Below are positions 1 to 10,441 of a stretch of 64,000 nucleotides of DNA, piece by piece. The notes beneath the pieces are model-generated. The model saw only the letters and a program-made list of their open reading frames with translations, made no database searches and was not told the origin of the DNA. This stretch comes from Leptospira tipperaryensis (GTDB taxonomy: Bacteria; Spirochaetota; Leptospiria; Leptospirales; Leptospiraceae). The stretch lies in contig NZ_CP015217.1 in assembly GCF_001729245.1 (NCBI RefSeq), forward strand, positions 2,848,001 to 2,912,000. The letters run 5' to 3'. How positions within the stretch are numbered: position 1 is the first letter of the stretch; the number at the start of each line of letters is the position of its first letter. The position numbers and the translations under genes were made by a program.

Positions 1-1923
1 ATCGCGAGCGCCGGAACGTTCGGTCTGACAAAAGAAACTTCCTCCGCAAAATACAATCCTCAAATCGCCTCTCTTCCGGACTCTAACGAATTGAATTTAA
101 CGCTTCATATTTCCAATTTTCAAAATCGCTGGGGAGGCTATTGGTATCCGATCAAAATCGGAAGACTGGAAGACGTGCTGAAAGAAAATCAAATCAAGAA
201 CAACATCAGCTTCGCGGTTTGTATCTCCGCGGCCATCATGGCGGTCTATAATCTTTTGTTTTTTCTCTTTCGAAGAAAAGACCCCACTCCTCTCTTTTTT
301 GCGATTCATTGTACTTTGATATTTATTCGCGCATTGACCACCGGAGAAAGATTCGGTCATCAACTGTTTCCGAATCTTTCTTGGGAATTATTAAACCGAC
401 TAGAATACATTTCGGTTTATTTATCGGCGCCGGTTTTATACGCATTCTTATATCGTTTTTCCCCGACCAAATTTTGGGAAAGATACGGAGCCTATCTCAA
501 CTTTCCGATTTACGCCGCCTCCGTCGCGGTTTTACTCCTTCCAAATCAAATCTATACGCTCACATTATTTCCAACACAGATATATTGTTTTTTGACAGTA
601 ATTCCTTGCTGGGCGATTCTTCTCATCTATGGAATCACAAAAAGATACGAAGGAGTTTGGATTCTTTTTATAGGTTACGTCGGAGTTATGTTTTGCACGA
701 TAAACGACATCGTCTTAACGACCAGTGTCACCAATTCAGGGTATCTAATTCCTTACGGTCAAATTTTTCTGATCGCTTCGCATTCTATTTTGATTTCGAG
801 ACGTTTTTCCACTTCGCTTAACAAATCTGAAAATCTTTCGCACCAGATGAAAACTCTCGTTTCTTCCACGAGAGAGATCATGTCCTCTTCTTCATTTGCG
901 TCCGCAACCCAGGTCGCTCTTGAAATTCTTTCAAAAAATATCCGGAAAAATCAGGAACTCTTTATCTATCTTCCGGAACAGAATTCTTCCAATTGGAAAC
1001 AATATTCGATCGATACCGAAAACGGTCTTCGCGTAAGAGAAGTTTCAGGGCTTCTGTCGCACAATACCGTAGAAGTCAATTTATCTTCCTTGTCCACTCC
1101 GTCTTTGTTAAACGACCGACTTCTTCTACCGGTTCAGAGCGCTCAGACAAACTTTGTAATCTTAGATCTTCCGATACAAGGATTTCTAAATCTCGATTCG
1201 GAGATGGATTGGGTGCAGGGAATCGCCTATGCATTGGCTCTTTCGATCCAAAACTTACTGAGACAAGACAGGGATAAATTGGCGGTTATCGGCGAACTTT
1301 CAGCGGAAATCGCTCACGACATCGGACATCACGTTATTCTCATTCAAAAAATTCTAAAGAATATGAATCAAAACGGAAAGAACGATTCTCATATCGGCAT
1401 CGCGCAGGCTAAAAAGGAAACGGAAGCCCTCGCAAACCTCTCCCTGGATATATTAGAATTTTCTAAAAAACGCATCATCCTGGATTTAAAATCTGTCAAC
1501 ATCGGAGAATACTTCAACGGCGTCAGAGAAGATCTGGAACTTTTTTTCGAAGGAACGGGAATTCTTCTTACTTTCGAAATTCTCGCCGATGGAGAAGTAA
1601 AATTGGATCCGCTTCGTATCCGAAGATTGGTTTTAAACATCGCAAAGAACGCAGCCGATGCCGTCGGTGAAAACGGAAGTTTTTCCGTTCGGATTGAAAA
1701 AGAATCTCAAACCTTATACATCATATTCAAGGACAACGGCCCTGGACTGAGTGAAGATCTCAAGAAAGCATTTTACGGTTCCGTAATAGAAACAAAAAAA
1801 CCGCAAGGAACCGGGCTTGGTCTTTCGATCGTGAGAAAAATTGCGCTCGCTCACGGAGGAGAAGTTTTATTGGATTCTTCTCCCGGTAAAGGCAGCAGAT
1901 TTACGATTCTACTGCCTTGCTAA
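1..1923 (+). CDS. 7TM-DISM sensor histidine kinase (5' end outside window)
   Basis: The reading frame is open from base 1, so the gene starts upstream of the window; the TTG at 91 is only an internal codon. About 640 residues are visible. In order they are the tail of a 7TMR-DISM extracellular domain, seven hydrophobic segments (about 220-800), a GAF-like linker, an H-box region with EIAHDIGHHV (about 1306-1335), and an HATPase_c domain. The ATPase shows the N-box (NIAKNAADAV), the G1 motif (DNGPGL) and the G2 motif (GTGLGLSIV). By family it is an inner-membrane kinase that senses a periplasmic ligand through its DISM domain and autophosphorylates on the H-box His. The NarL-type regulator at 2807-3460 lies nearby on the other strand, but nothing in the sequence links them. 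Confidence 0.9.
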   Translation: MASAGTFGLTKETSSAKYNPQIASLPDSNELNLTLHISNFQNRWGGYWYPIKIGRLEDVLKENQIKNNISFAVCISAAIMAVYNLLFFLFRRKDPTPLFFAIHCTLIFIRALTTGERFGHQLFPNLSWELLNRLEYISVYLSAPVLYAFLYRFSPTKFWERYGAYLNFPIYAASVAVLLLPNQIYTLTLFPTQIYCFLTVIPCWAILLIYGITKRYEGVWILFIGYVGVMFCTINDIVLTTSVTNSGYLIPYGQIFLIASHSILISRRFSTSLNKSENLSHQMKTLVSSTREIMSSSSFASATQVALEILSKNIRKNQELFIYLPEQNSSNWKQYSIDTENGLRVREVSGLLSHNTVEVNLSSLSTPSLLNDRLLLPVQSAQTNFVILDLPIQGFLNLDSEMDWVQGIAYALALSIQNLLRQDRDKLAVIGELSAEIAHDIGHHVILIQKILKNMNQNGKNDSHIGIAQAKKETEALANLSLDILEFSKKRIILDLKSVNIGEYFNGVREDLELFFEGTGILLTFEILADGEVKLDPLRIRRLVLNIAKNAADAVGENGSFSVRIEKESQTLYIIFKDNGPGLSEDLKKAFYGSVIETKKPQGTGLGLSIVRKIALAHGGEVLLDSSPGKGSRFTILLPC

Positions 1924-1984
1924 TTGAAAAAGACTCTTGTCGCTTATCAAAAAAGAGATTATAGAATCATTACAAATTTATAAA

Positions 1985-2623
1985 CTATTCGCAAATAGAT
2001 ACGGATCCTATGTTTTCGGCAGTCGTCGGATTTCCAAAACCGAAATCCACCTTAGTTCCCCAACCTTTGGAATCATAAGTATATGTAAATGCACCGTCCG
2101 CCGAAGTTGTAGGAATCGTTGCCCCCGCCGCATACGTATAGACTAAATTTTGTGCAGATGAATTCGTTTTAGGAAATCCATTGGCGTCATAATTAGAATA
2201 GGTAACGACCGCAGGCGAAGCGACCGCCGTTAGTTGTTTCGAGCTGTTATAGGTAAATGTATTCGTGGTCCCGCCTTCAACTCGGCTCGTGAGACCTCTT
2301 TGCGCGTGCAAATTGGAATATGGAGGTGGATCCACAACTCCTAATTTACCGGCAGTAGAGGAAGAATAAGTTCTTACAACCGTGTTTCCACCGCCGACAG
2401 GAACACAGCTATAAACCTTGCCTACGACTGCACAATTGTATGTAGAAGTTTGCGCGGAGTTCCCATCCTTTATGATCACTTGTTGCGGAAGGTTAAAACA
2501 ATTTCCGCTCGCGAGCGCGACCAGTCCTGCCAAGAGAGTGGTATCATCTGACTTATCCTTCTTACAAGCGTTAATAAAAAAAAGAAATAGCGCCAAATTC
2601 ATACTGATTAAAATTTTTTTCAT
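1985..2623 (-). CDS. Lipoprotein with Rhs/YD-like repeats
   Basis: A 212-residue protein with a lipoprotein signal peptide: charged MKK start, hydrophobic core, and lipobox INAC with Cys20 as the predicted lipidated residue. The mature part is rich in Tyr, Thr, Ser and Asn. It contains phrases such as YSNYDANGFP and FTYTYDSKGW, which match the YD-repeat pattern of Rhs/teneurin-type shells. It is far too short to form a toxin-encapsulating shell, so it may be a small surface lipoprotein built from a few such strands. It is convergent with the preceding kinase, with about 60 bp between the stops. Function unknown. Confidence 0.75.
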   Translation of the reverse strand: MKKILISMNLALFLFFINACKKDKSDDTTLLAGLVALASGNCFNLPQQVIIKDGNSAQTSTYNCAVVGKVYSCVPVGGGNTVVRTYSSSTAGKLGVVDPPPYSNLHAQRGLTSRVEGGTTNTFTYNSSKQLTAVASPAVVTYSNYDANGFPKTNSSAQNLVYTYAAGATIPTTSADGAFTYTYDSKGWGTKVDFGFGNPTTAENIGSVSICE

Positions 2624-2806
2624 CTTTGTGACTCCGAGTGTATTTAAGAATCGAATGAAGATTCCAAAGTAACAGTATCACCGAAGAGTAATTTGCGAAA
2701 CTTCGGGAACTACTTAGAAAAAAAGAAACTATCAGTAGTTCTTATTAGAACTTTATTAAAAAATGAATTTTACTGAATAAAAGCAGGTTGGAATAGAAAA
2801 CAGAAA

Positions 2807-3460
2807 TTAGATCATACCGGATGATTTTAGTTGAATGAGGATTTTCCCAAGTTCTATGATATTTTCCGTTTCCAGTTTTTTAAAGATCGAAGCCCGATGT
2901 GTCTCAACCGTACGAACGCTTAACTCCAATTCGTCGGCGATTTCACGATTCATCTTTCCTTCGGCTAAGAGATTCAGGATTTCTCTTTCGCGTTTTGTAA
3001 GTCGTTTAACAATATTTCCGAGTTCTTCCTTAACTTCCGCTTCGGGTCTGAAATTTTTGACTTCCTCGGGAAATACCTTTCCTCCGGCTAAAACGGTCTT
3101 TAACGCACTGATGATGGATTGGGTGGATTCGCTCTTTAGAAGATATCCGTCCGCTCCTAAGGCGAAAGCTTTTTGAAGATAAGTCCAATCCCGATGCATC
3201 GTCAAAAAGACGATTTTGAGTTCCGGAAATTTAGATTTGATGGTTTCAATTTCTTGGATTCCGTTCTCATCCTGCAGAGAAACGTCGCTTATCAAAAGAT
3301 CGGTCCTGGAAAAACCCATCTTTCGAATCCCATCCTTGACAGAACTCGCAGAACCCGCGAATATAAAATCGGGATCGGATTCTATCTCAGACTGCAATCC
3401 TGAACGCACAACGGGATGATCGTCAACGAGAAAGATCGTATATTTTTTCGCCTGGGCCAT
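2807..3460 (-). CDS. NarL/FixJ-type response regulator
   Basis: A 217-residue two-domain regulator. The N-terminal receiver carries the acidic pair (VDDHPVVRSG), the phosphoacceptor Asp in LLISDVSLQDENG, the Thr of the switch (FLTMHRD) and the conserved Lys (LLKSE). The C-terminal LuxR-type helix-turn-helix is LTKREREILNLLAEGK followed by IADELELSVRTVETH. Length and order are normal for the NarL family, so it should be a phosphorylation-controlled transcription factor. It stands alone on the minus strand. The kinase at the window start is the nearest candidate partner, but the two genes point in opposite directions and are separated by a lipoprotein gene. Confidence 0.93.
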   Translation of the reverse strand: MAQAKKYTIFLVDDHPVVRSGLQSEIESDPDFIFAGSASSVKDGIRKMGFSRTDLLISDVSLQDENGIQEIETIKSKFPELKIVFLTMHRDWTYLQKAFALGADGYLLKSESTQSIISALKTVLAGGKVFPEEVKNFRPEAEVKEELGNIVKRLTKREREILNLLAEGKMNREIADELELSVRTVETHRASIFKKLETENIIELGKILIQLKSSGMI

Positions 3461-3870
3461 TCTACCAAAGGTTATCCGGACTGGATTCTCTGTAAAATAA
3501 TTTACAACAAAATCTTTGTTAGGTTATTAGCCCGGAGTTCAATCTTTAAATTCGAGAAAAGAAAGAAATGGGATTGCGTGGATGGAAAAAGAATCATCGT
3601 TTACCGTTGGGAACCGGAAATGCCTTTTTTAGATTTGGATCCCTATCACAAGGAAGAATCAACTTGCCGAGTGAAAACGGAATTTGAAAGTAAGAATGGG
3701 ATTTTGCCGATCCCATTCAAAAATGAATTCCTTTGATTTACCCGCGTTCGCACTAAAACTGAAACAATACTTTAGTATTTTATAAAAATATAAATTTCTA
3801 TTTCATCCCCGCTCCTATATTCGTAAATAGAACGAACCGAAAAAGGTAGTTTTTCAAGAATCAGAATGGT
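3461..3870. other. Intergenic, no convincing gene
   Basis: About 410 bp between the start of the response regulator and the end of the isochorismatase-like gene. A 106-codon plus-strand frame (3416-3736) crosses it but runs antisense into the regulator's start and resembles nothing I know. The right half is AT-rich and has a 14-bp dyad (AATACTTTAGTATT, about 3765-3778). I see no RNA gene. The regulator's promoter is presumably here. Confidence 0.5.
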
Positions 3871-4536
3871 CTAAGAATTCTTACCCAATTCTTCTTTTAT
3901 AAATTCTGAAGCGGTCAATATTTTTGCAAAGATATATCCAAGCGCCGATAAGAAGGAGCCGTGGACTTGTTCGGCCGGTATAGAATCCGATTCAAATTTC
4001 AGGGAACGAGTAGCCGAAGCGTCGGAAATGACTACGATATCTTTAAATCCAAGATCAAACGCCGAACGTACCGTAGAATCCACCACCATGTGAGTCATCA
4101 TTCCAAAAATTACAAGACGCTTTACATTTTTTGAATTCAATTCATTTAGGAGATTCGTATTTAAAAACGGATTTACAGTATGTTTTACGATGATCGTTTC
4201 TCCGGGAACGGGTGTATGACTGGAATGAAATTCAACTCCGGGAGTTCCGGGAAAAAAGAAAGTGGCCCCTTTCCTGGTAGATACGTGTTGAATATGAAAG
4301 ACCGGGAGTTTTTTCTCCCGAAAGTATTTCAGCACGCTCTCCCCTTTAATTGCCGCCTTGTTTGCTCCTTCCAGTTCAAATTTTCCGCCCGGAAAAAAAT
4401 CCATCTGAACATCCAAGATCAGAAGAGCGGTAGTTCCCGTTGAAGACGGCGTAGAAACTCTCACGTTCAAAGGGCCGGAGCAGCTCCAAACGATCAGAAG
4501 AAAGATTATTAAAAGTGTTTTCCGATATTTTTTCAT
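3871..4536 (-). CDS. Isochorismatase-family lipoprotein lacking the catalytic Cys
   Basis: A 221-residue cysteine-hydrolase-fold (isochorismatase/nicotinamidase) protein with a lipoprotein signal; WSC with Cys19 is the likely lipidation site, so it should be exported. Asp42 (LLILDVQMDF) and Lys118 (IIVKHTVNPF) of the family triad are present. The usual nucleophile block MCVDST is MVVDST here: Val151 stands where Cys is expected, and the codon reads GTG. Isochorismatases of the EntB/PhzD type also lack Cys, but they are cytoplasmic. Activity as a nicotinamidase-like hydrolase is therefore doubtful; it could be a Cys-independent hydrolase or a binding protein. It diverges from a LysR regulator, which suggests control by it. 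Confidence 0.85.
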   Translation of the reverse strand: MKKYRKTLLIIFLLIVWSCSGPLNVRVSTPSSTGTTALLILDVQMDFFPGGKFELEGANKAAIKGESVLKYFREKKLPVFHIQHVSTRKGATFFFPGTPGVEFHSSHTPVPGETIIVKHTVNPFLNTNLLNELNSKNVKRLVIFGMMTHMVVDSTVRSAFDLGFKDIVVISDASATRSLKFESDSIPAEQVHGSFLSALGYIFAKILTASEFIKEELGKNS

Positions 4537-4589
4537 AGATTCCTCTCAAAAATTCTTAGACAAAGTTTTCGATCGGATTTAATTCTACA

Positions 4590-4623
4590 CTTATAATATC
4601 ATTTTGAATAATGATATTATAAG
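4590..4623. promoter_or_regulatory. Perfect 34-bp palindrome, likely LysR operator
   Basis: Two 14-bp arms (CTTATAATATCATT at 4590-4603 and its exact complement at 4610-4623) flank a 6-bp centre. The site lies in the 158-bp gap between the divergent isochorismatase-like and LysR genes, where LysR-type regulators usually bind. It is AT-rich and could also overlap promoter elements. The operator role is inferred; the palindrome is seen directly. Confidence 0.6.
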
Positions 4624-4694
4624 ATATATAAAATCACTATTTATGATGAATCTTATTTTTTGCTTTCTGATAGATTTTCCAAGAAGAGACGGAC

Positions 4695-5555
4695 ATGGAT
4701 ATTCCTTCGTTAATAATTTTTAGAGAAGTAGTAAGAGAAGGAAGTTTTACGCGCGCCGCGGAAAAATTACATTTCGTACAATCCAATGTGACCGCGAGAA
4801 TTCAAGTTTTAGAAAGGGAACTCAAGGCAAATCTATTTCAGAGATCAAAGAACGGAGCCTCTCTGACCGCAAAGGGAAAGATTTTATACGATTACTGCGA
4901 GAGAATATTGACCCTTACTGAAGAAGCGGAAAGAGCCCTTTCCGAATCTGGAACGCCGGAAGGACCGCTGGAGATCGGCTCGGGACAAACGACTGCATCG
5001 GTAAGACTTCCGTCGATTCTCTCTAAGTATCATAATAAATTTCCTAAAGTTCAACTTTCCTTGAGACAAGGAAATACGGATGAGTTGGTTCGAGCCGTCT
5101 TGGAAAAAAGATTGGATGGCGCCTTTGTCTACGAAGGATTTTCGCATTCTCCATTTTTGGAGACGCCGGCTTTTACGGAAAATCTTGTAATCGTGGCGCC
5201 GAGTTCGATGAAAAGAAACGAGATTATATCTTCTTGGAAACAATTATCGATTCTTACGTTTAAAGCTGGTTGTACGTTTCGAAACAGACTCGATCAGTGG
5301 ATCCAAGAACAGTCGCTTCCGCCCGGAAAAAGAATCGAATTTGAATCCTTGGACGCGATTCTTTCTTGCGTAATTTCAGGAATGGGGATTTCGCTTTTGC
5401 CGGAATCGTATCTGAATGAAAAGAAACAAAAGAAATTTTTAACCATTCTTCCTTTACCTTCTAAGCTAAGGAGAATTCGGACCGTCTTTATTAGGAATCG
5501 AGAATTACAACCGAGGAGTTCGTTAAACGAATTCGTGAAGATGTTTGAAAAATAA
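4695..5555 (+). CDS. LysR-family transcriptional regulator
   Basis: A 286-residue protein of normal LysR length. The N-terminal winged HTH covers residues 1-60 (FREVVREGSFTRAAEKLHFV, then a recognition helix around SNVTARIQVLERELKANLF). The rest is a LysR substrate-binding domain with the usual IGSGQTTASVRLPSIL start. It is divergent from the isochorismatase-like lipoprotein, the classical arrangement in which the regulator controls both itself and the divergent gene. The effector is unknown. The ATG at 4695 fits the family N-terminus. Confidence 0.93.
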   Translation: MDIPSLIIFREVVREGSFTRAAEKLHFVQSNVTARIQVLERELKANLFQRSKNGASLTAKGKILYDYCERILTLTEEAERALSESGTPEGPLEIGSGQTTASVRLPSILSKYHNKFPKVQLSLRQGNTDELVRAVLEKRLDGAFVYEGFSHSPFLETPAFTENLVIVAPSSMKRNEIISSWKQLSILTFKAGCTFRNRLDQWIQEQSLPPGKRIEFESLDAILSCVISGMGISLLPESYLNEKKQKKFLTILPLPSKLRRIRTVFIRNRELQPRSSLNEFVKMFEK

Positions 5556-5571
5556 AAAAAGGGACGACTTG

Positions 5572-5976
5572 TTAAACCGAAATCCCCTTTTTCTTTAGGA
5601 TATCAAGCGCCGTCTGACGTAAGAGAGGATGGATTTGAAATTCGGATGCGTCCGGAAAACTCGAAGATGATTCTCCAGCTTGGAGTGGGTCCGCCGGTGT
5701 CGCTTTAAATTTGTCTGCGCCGATCCACTGACTGAGCGCCCACATCATTCTTTGGAAAATTTCATCGATTCGTTTTTGATATCCTGCTTTTTTATAATAT
5801 CCATAAGCAAGAAGAGGCATCTTTTTCTCATACATAAAGTGATCTCCAAGACGTATGAGACCGTCCTTGTAATCGGCTTTGATAAAAAGATCTCTGGCTT
5901 TTCGAATGTCGCCGTCGTTAAAGGCTCTGTTCCCTTCTCGAATCGTCTCTGCCCTTTCTCTGGAGTCCATACTCAA
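5572..5976 (-). CDS. Conserved hypothetical protein, TPR-like helices
   Basis: A 134-residue soluble protein with no signal peptide. Residues 1-80 look like two to three TPR-type helical hairpins (REGNRAFNDGDIRKARDLFI, then DHFMYEKKMPLLAYGYYKKA), ending in a less ordered acidic/Pro-rich stretch and a short C-terminal helix. This suggests a small protein-interaction module. It is convergent with the LysR gene, with 16 bp between the stops. No recognisable enzymatic motif; function unknown. Confidence 0.7.
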   Translation of the reverse strand: MSMDSRERAETIREGNRAFNDGDIRKARDLFIKADYKDGLIRLGDHFMYEKKMPLLAYGYYKKAGYQKRIDEIFQRMMWALSQWIGADKFKATPADPLQAGESSSSFPDASEFQIHPLLRQTALDILKKKGISV

Positions 5977-7156
5977 AGGATCGGGTATTTTTTTATTTTT
6001 CGCAAGTGAAAAACGCGAAATTTACGACCTCTCGAAGACCGATTCGATCTCCTCCCCCAAAGGGTTTCGTTAATCAGTAGGTCGGCGTTTAGGCGAACTT
6101 CGCGTAATTTCGATTACGGAGCGGGGAATCCGTTTATACGAACTCCGTGTAAGTATGATTTGCGAAGAAGAATCAAGAGGGATTTCTCTGCGTTTAGACG
6201 AAGTTCGTATAAGCGCGATTTACAATGAAGAATCAAGAAAGTTTTCGGTGTTTATACGAACTTCGCGTAAGTGCGTTTTACAATGAAGAATCAAGAGAGT
6301 TTTCGATGTTTATGCGAACTTCGCGTAAGCGCCACTTAAAGAGAAGAATCAGGAGAGTTTTCGGTGTTTATGCGAACTTCGCCTAAGCGCGATTTGCAAA
6401 GAAGAATCGAGGGAGTTCTTCTGCATTTAGACGAACATCGGGTAAACGCGATTTACGAAGAAGAACCAGAGAATTCTCCGCGTTTATGCGAACTTCGTGT
6501 AAATGCATTTTGAAAAGAAAAATCCTGAGTGTTTCCGCGTTTAGGCGAACTTCGTGTAAGTGCGTTTTGAAAAGAAAAATCCTGAGTGGTCTCCGCGTTT
6601 ATGCGAACTTCGCGTAAGTGCGTTTCGAAAAGAAGAATCGAGGGAGTTCTCCGCGTTTAGGCGAACTTCGTGTAAGTGCGTTTTGAAAAGAAAAATCCTG
6701 AGTGGTCTCCGCGTTTAGGCGAACTTCGTGTAAACACGACTTGAAAAGAAAAACCAAGCGAATTTCCGTGTTTAGGCGAACTTCGCCTAACGCGACTTGG
6801 CCTCTAAAAAATCCCTTCTTTCACTTCGTATCGTTGCACTTCCGCGAAATCCTCTTCTTCTCCAATCTTAGCCAAATTCTCCTTTTTCACTCTGGAAATC
6901 CTCGATTCTCTTTTAGAAGACCTTTCCGAATTCTCCGCCATCGTCCTCAAACTTCAAAAGGCCTCGTTTTTTCAAGGGGCGTTCTTTGATTCTACTTTCC
7001 ATCGAGAAATAGATCAAAAAGTAGAAAGTTTTGAATGTTCAAGGTCGAAGTTCCGTCCACTTTTGTTTCAGAAATTCATTCTTTTTTTAGAACTCCTGGA
7101 AAAGACTGACATCTAAAAGAAAAAGAATTCTTAAATCTTATCCAAAGAGGCATTCC
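5977..7156. other. 1.2-kb intergenic region containing a repeat array
   Basis: No credible protein gene lies between the TPR-like protein and bcp. The left two-thirds is filled by the tandem array described separately (6088-6790). The rest (about 6800-7156) is unremarkable, with a GTTCCGTCC motif near 7050 that recurs elsewhere in the window. The bcp promoter should lie in the last 100 bp. Confidence 0.6.
6088..6790. repeat. Tandem array of 13 palindromic ~58-bp units
   Basis: Thirteen copies of a 20-bp core like TTTAGGCGAACTTCGCCTAA begin at 6088, 6133, 6193, 6251, 6309, 6367, 6426, 6483, 6540, 6598, 6656, 6714 and 6771. After the first two, the spacing is 57-60 bp. Each core is a dyad with a one-base centre (GCGAA-C-TTCGC), perfect in the last copy. 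The stretches between cores are also related (for example TTGAAAAGAAAAATCCTGAG in several), so this is a diverged tandem repeat and not a CRISPR array. The centre is too tight for a good RNA hairpin; a DNA-binding site array is more plausible. No neighbouring gene explains it. Confidence 0.85.
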
Positions 7157-9120
<1,964 letters not shown>

Positions 9121-9124
9121 ACAA

Positions 9125-9160
9125 AACCGTTCGGGAAGTCAAAAGATTTCCCGAATGGTT
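9125..9160. terminator. Bidirectional terminator between pepA and receiver-ATPase gene
   Basis: A 13-bp stem (AACCGTTCGGGAA at 9125-9137, complement at 9148-9160, one G-T wobble) with a 10-bp loop. It sits in the 40-bp space between two convergent stop codons. The A-rich left flank supplies a U-run for minus-strand transcripts. Confidence 0.75.
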
Positions 9161-10441
9161 TCAACAAACCGGTAATGTGATCGCGGCGAGAACCACCGTT
9201 TCCGGTTTGTTGGAGATCGTATGATCGGATACATTTTTGATTCCGAAACTTCCGCCGTGTTTTCTCGCGATGATATCCACAAGCGTAAGTCCCAATCCCG
9301 AAAACACGCCTTCCGTCTTTACGCTTTCATCTAAGAATTTCGCCAAACGATAAAAAGGTTGTTTTACTAGCGCTTCTTGTTCGGCGGTAATCCCGGATAA
9401 ATAATTAGAATCGAAATTATTTTTTACATAGAGATTGAATAAACCCGACTTCGAAGAAAAGTAGATATCGATTTCCCCGCCCTTATCTGAATATTTCAGT
9501 GCGTTTATCAAAACCTCGTGAAAGATTATCAAAAACGAATCTAAATCCACAAAAACGGAATCCTGATATTGATTCGGATTTGCCTTCGGCATTCTAAAAT
9601 TAAGATCCTTCGCTTCCAGATATTCTTTTTCATTCATCGTAAACTTTAAAAAGTGTTCCGAAAGTTTTGCGATCAATTCCGAAACTGGAATTTTTTTAAG
9701 ATGAGGTTCAATTTCCCTGTGAAGCAGATTCAGACTTTCTTCCAGACGATTTATATTTTTTTCGATATAATCCCCGTTTTCAAAGAGCATATCCAACAAA
9801 TCTCCGGATATTACATATTTTGAATCTACCTTTTCCGCGGAACCTTTGATCATCTTTATAAGACTGATGAGAGTGCCGATCCCACCTCCGCTCAGAAGCG
9901 CGTATTTGATATTGTTCAGGGTTGTTCTTGAAAGTTCTATCATAGAATCCAAATCCGTAACCCGAGAACGTTTGTAAGAAGCCCAACCGAGTTGTTCTTT
10001 GAGGCGATTCGCCGATTCGTCTTCGAAAAGTTGAATTACCTTTCTTCTTTTTAACTCCACTGAAATTTCTTTTAGAAGACTTTCGTAGTTATGAGAATCG
10101 ATAGGTTTTAAGATATAATCAAATACTCCCAAATTCATGGTCTCAATGATCGTTTGCGGTTCGGAATGAGCCGTCATTACCACGAAGATAGAATCCGGGC
10201 GGACTTCTTTCATTTTAGAAATAAATTTTTTGCCGTCCATAACCGGCATCTCTAAGTCCACAAAGTAAACGTCCGGCTTGAATTCGTCTACGAGAGCGAA
10301 AGCTTCGCTTCCGTTTTGGACTTCGCAGTATTCCAAACCGATCTTCTTAGACATATAAACCATGGTCTTTCTCAGGAGTTCTTCATCTTCTAAGATCATG
10401 ACTCTCGGATAGGTTTTTTCTGCTACTGCTTCTTTACTCAA
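9161..10441 (-). CDS. Receiver domain fused to degenerate histidine-kinase ATPase
   Basis: An N-terminal CheY-like receiver (EDEELLRKT; phosphoacceptor Asp in VYFVDLEMPVMDG; Lys in YILKPID) is followed by a helical segment and an HATPase_c domain (N-box FHEVLINALKYSDKGG; G2 box SGLGLTLVDIIARKHGG). The helical segment has no clear H-box His, and no DxGxG G1 motif is visible. I place the start at TTG 10441, because AGGAG lies 7 nt upstream (10449-10453); a longer frame would start at ATG 10471. It may be a response regulator with a non-classical output that binds ATP or a partner kinase. It is convergent with pepA. Confidence 0.85.
   Translation of the reverse strand: MSKEAVAEKTYPRVMILEDEELLRKTMVYMSKKIGLEYCEVQNGSEAFALVDEFKPDVYFVDLEMPVMDGKKFISKMKEVRPDSIFVVMTAHSEPQTIIETMNLGVFDYILKPIDSHNYESLLKEISVELKRRKVIQLFEDESANRLKEQLGWASYKRSRVTDLDSMIELSRTTLNNIKYALLSGGGIGTLISLIKMIKGSAEKVDSKYVISGDLLDMLFENGDYIEKNINRLEESLNLLHREIEPHLKKIPVSELIAKLSEHFLKFTMNEKEYLEAKDLNFRMPKANPNQYQDSVFVDLDSFLIIFHEVLINALKYSDKGGEIDIYFSSKSGLFNLYVKNNFDSNYLSGITAEQEALVKQPFYRLAKFLDESVKTEGVFSGLGLTLVDIIARKHGGSFGIKNVSDHTISNKPETVVLAAITLPVC

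Noticed and set aside
3416..3736. A 106-codon plus-strand frame after the response regulator start
   Set aside because: It overlaps the regulator start in antisense, has no clear ribosome-binding site, and shows no family resemblance.
5977..6087. A short terminator or RNA before the palindromic array
   Set aside because: No stem longer than a few base pairs and no T-run was seen.
6088..6790. CRISPR array
   Set aside because: The stretches between repeats are themselves related to one another, there are no cas genes, and the period (58 bp) comes from a tandem repeat.
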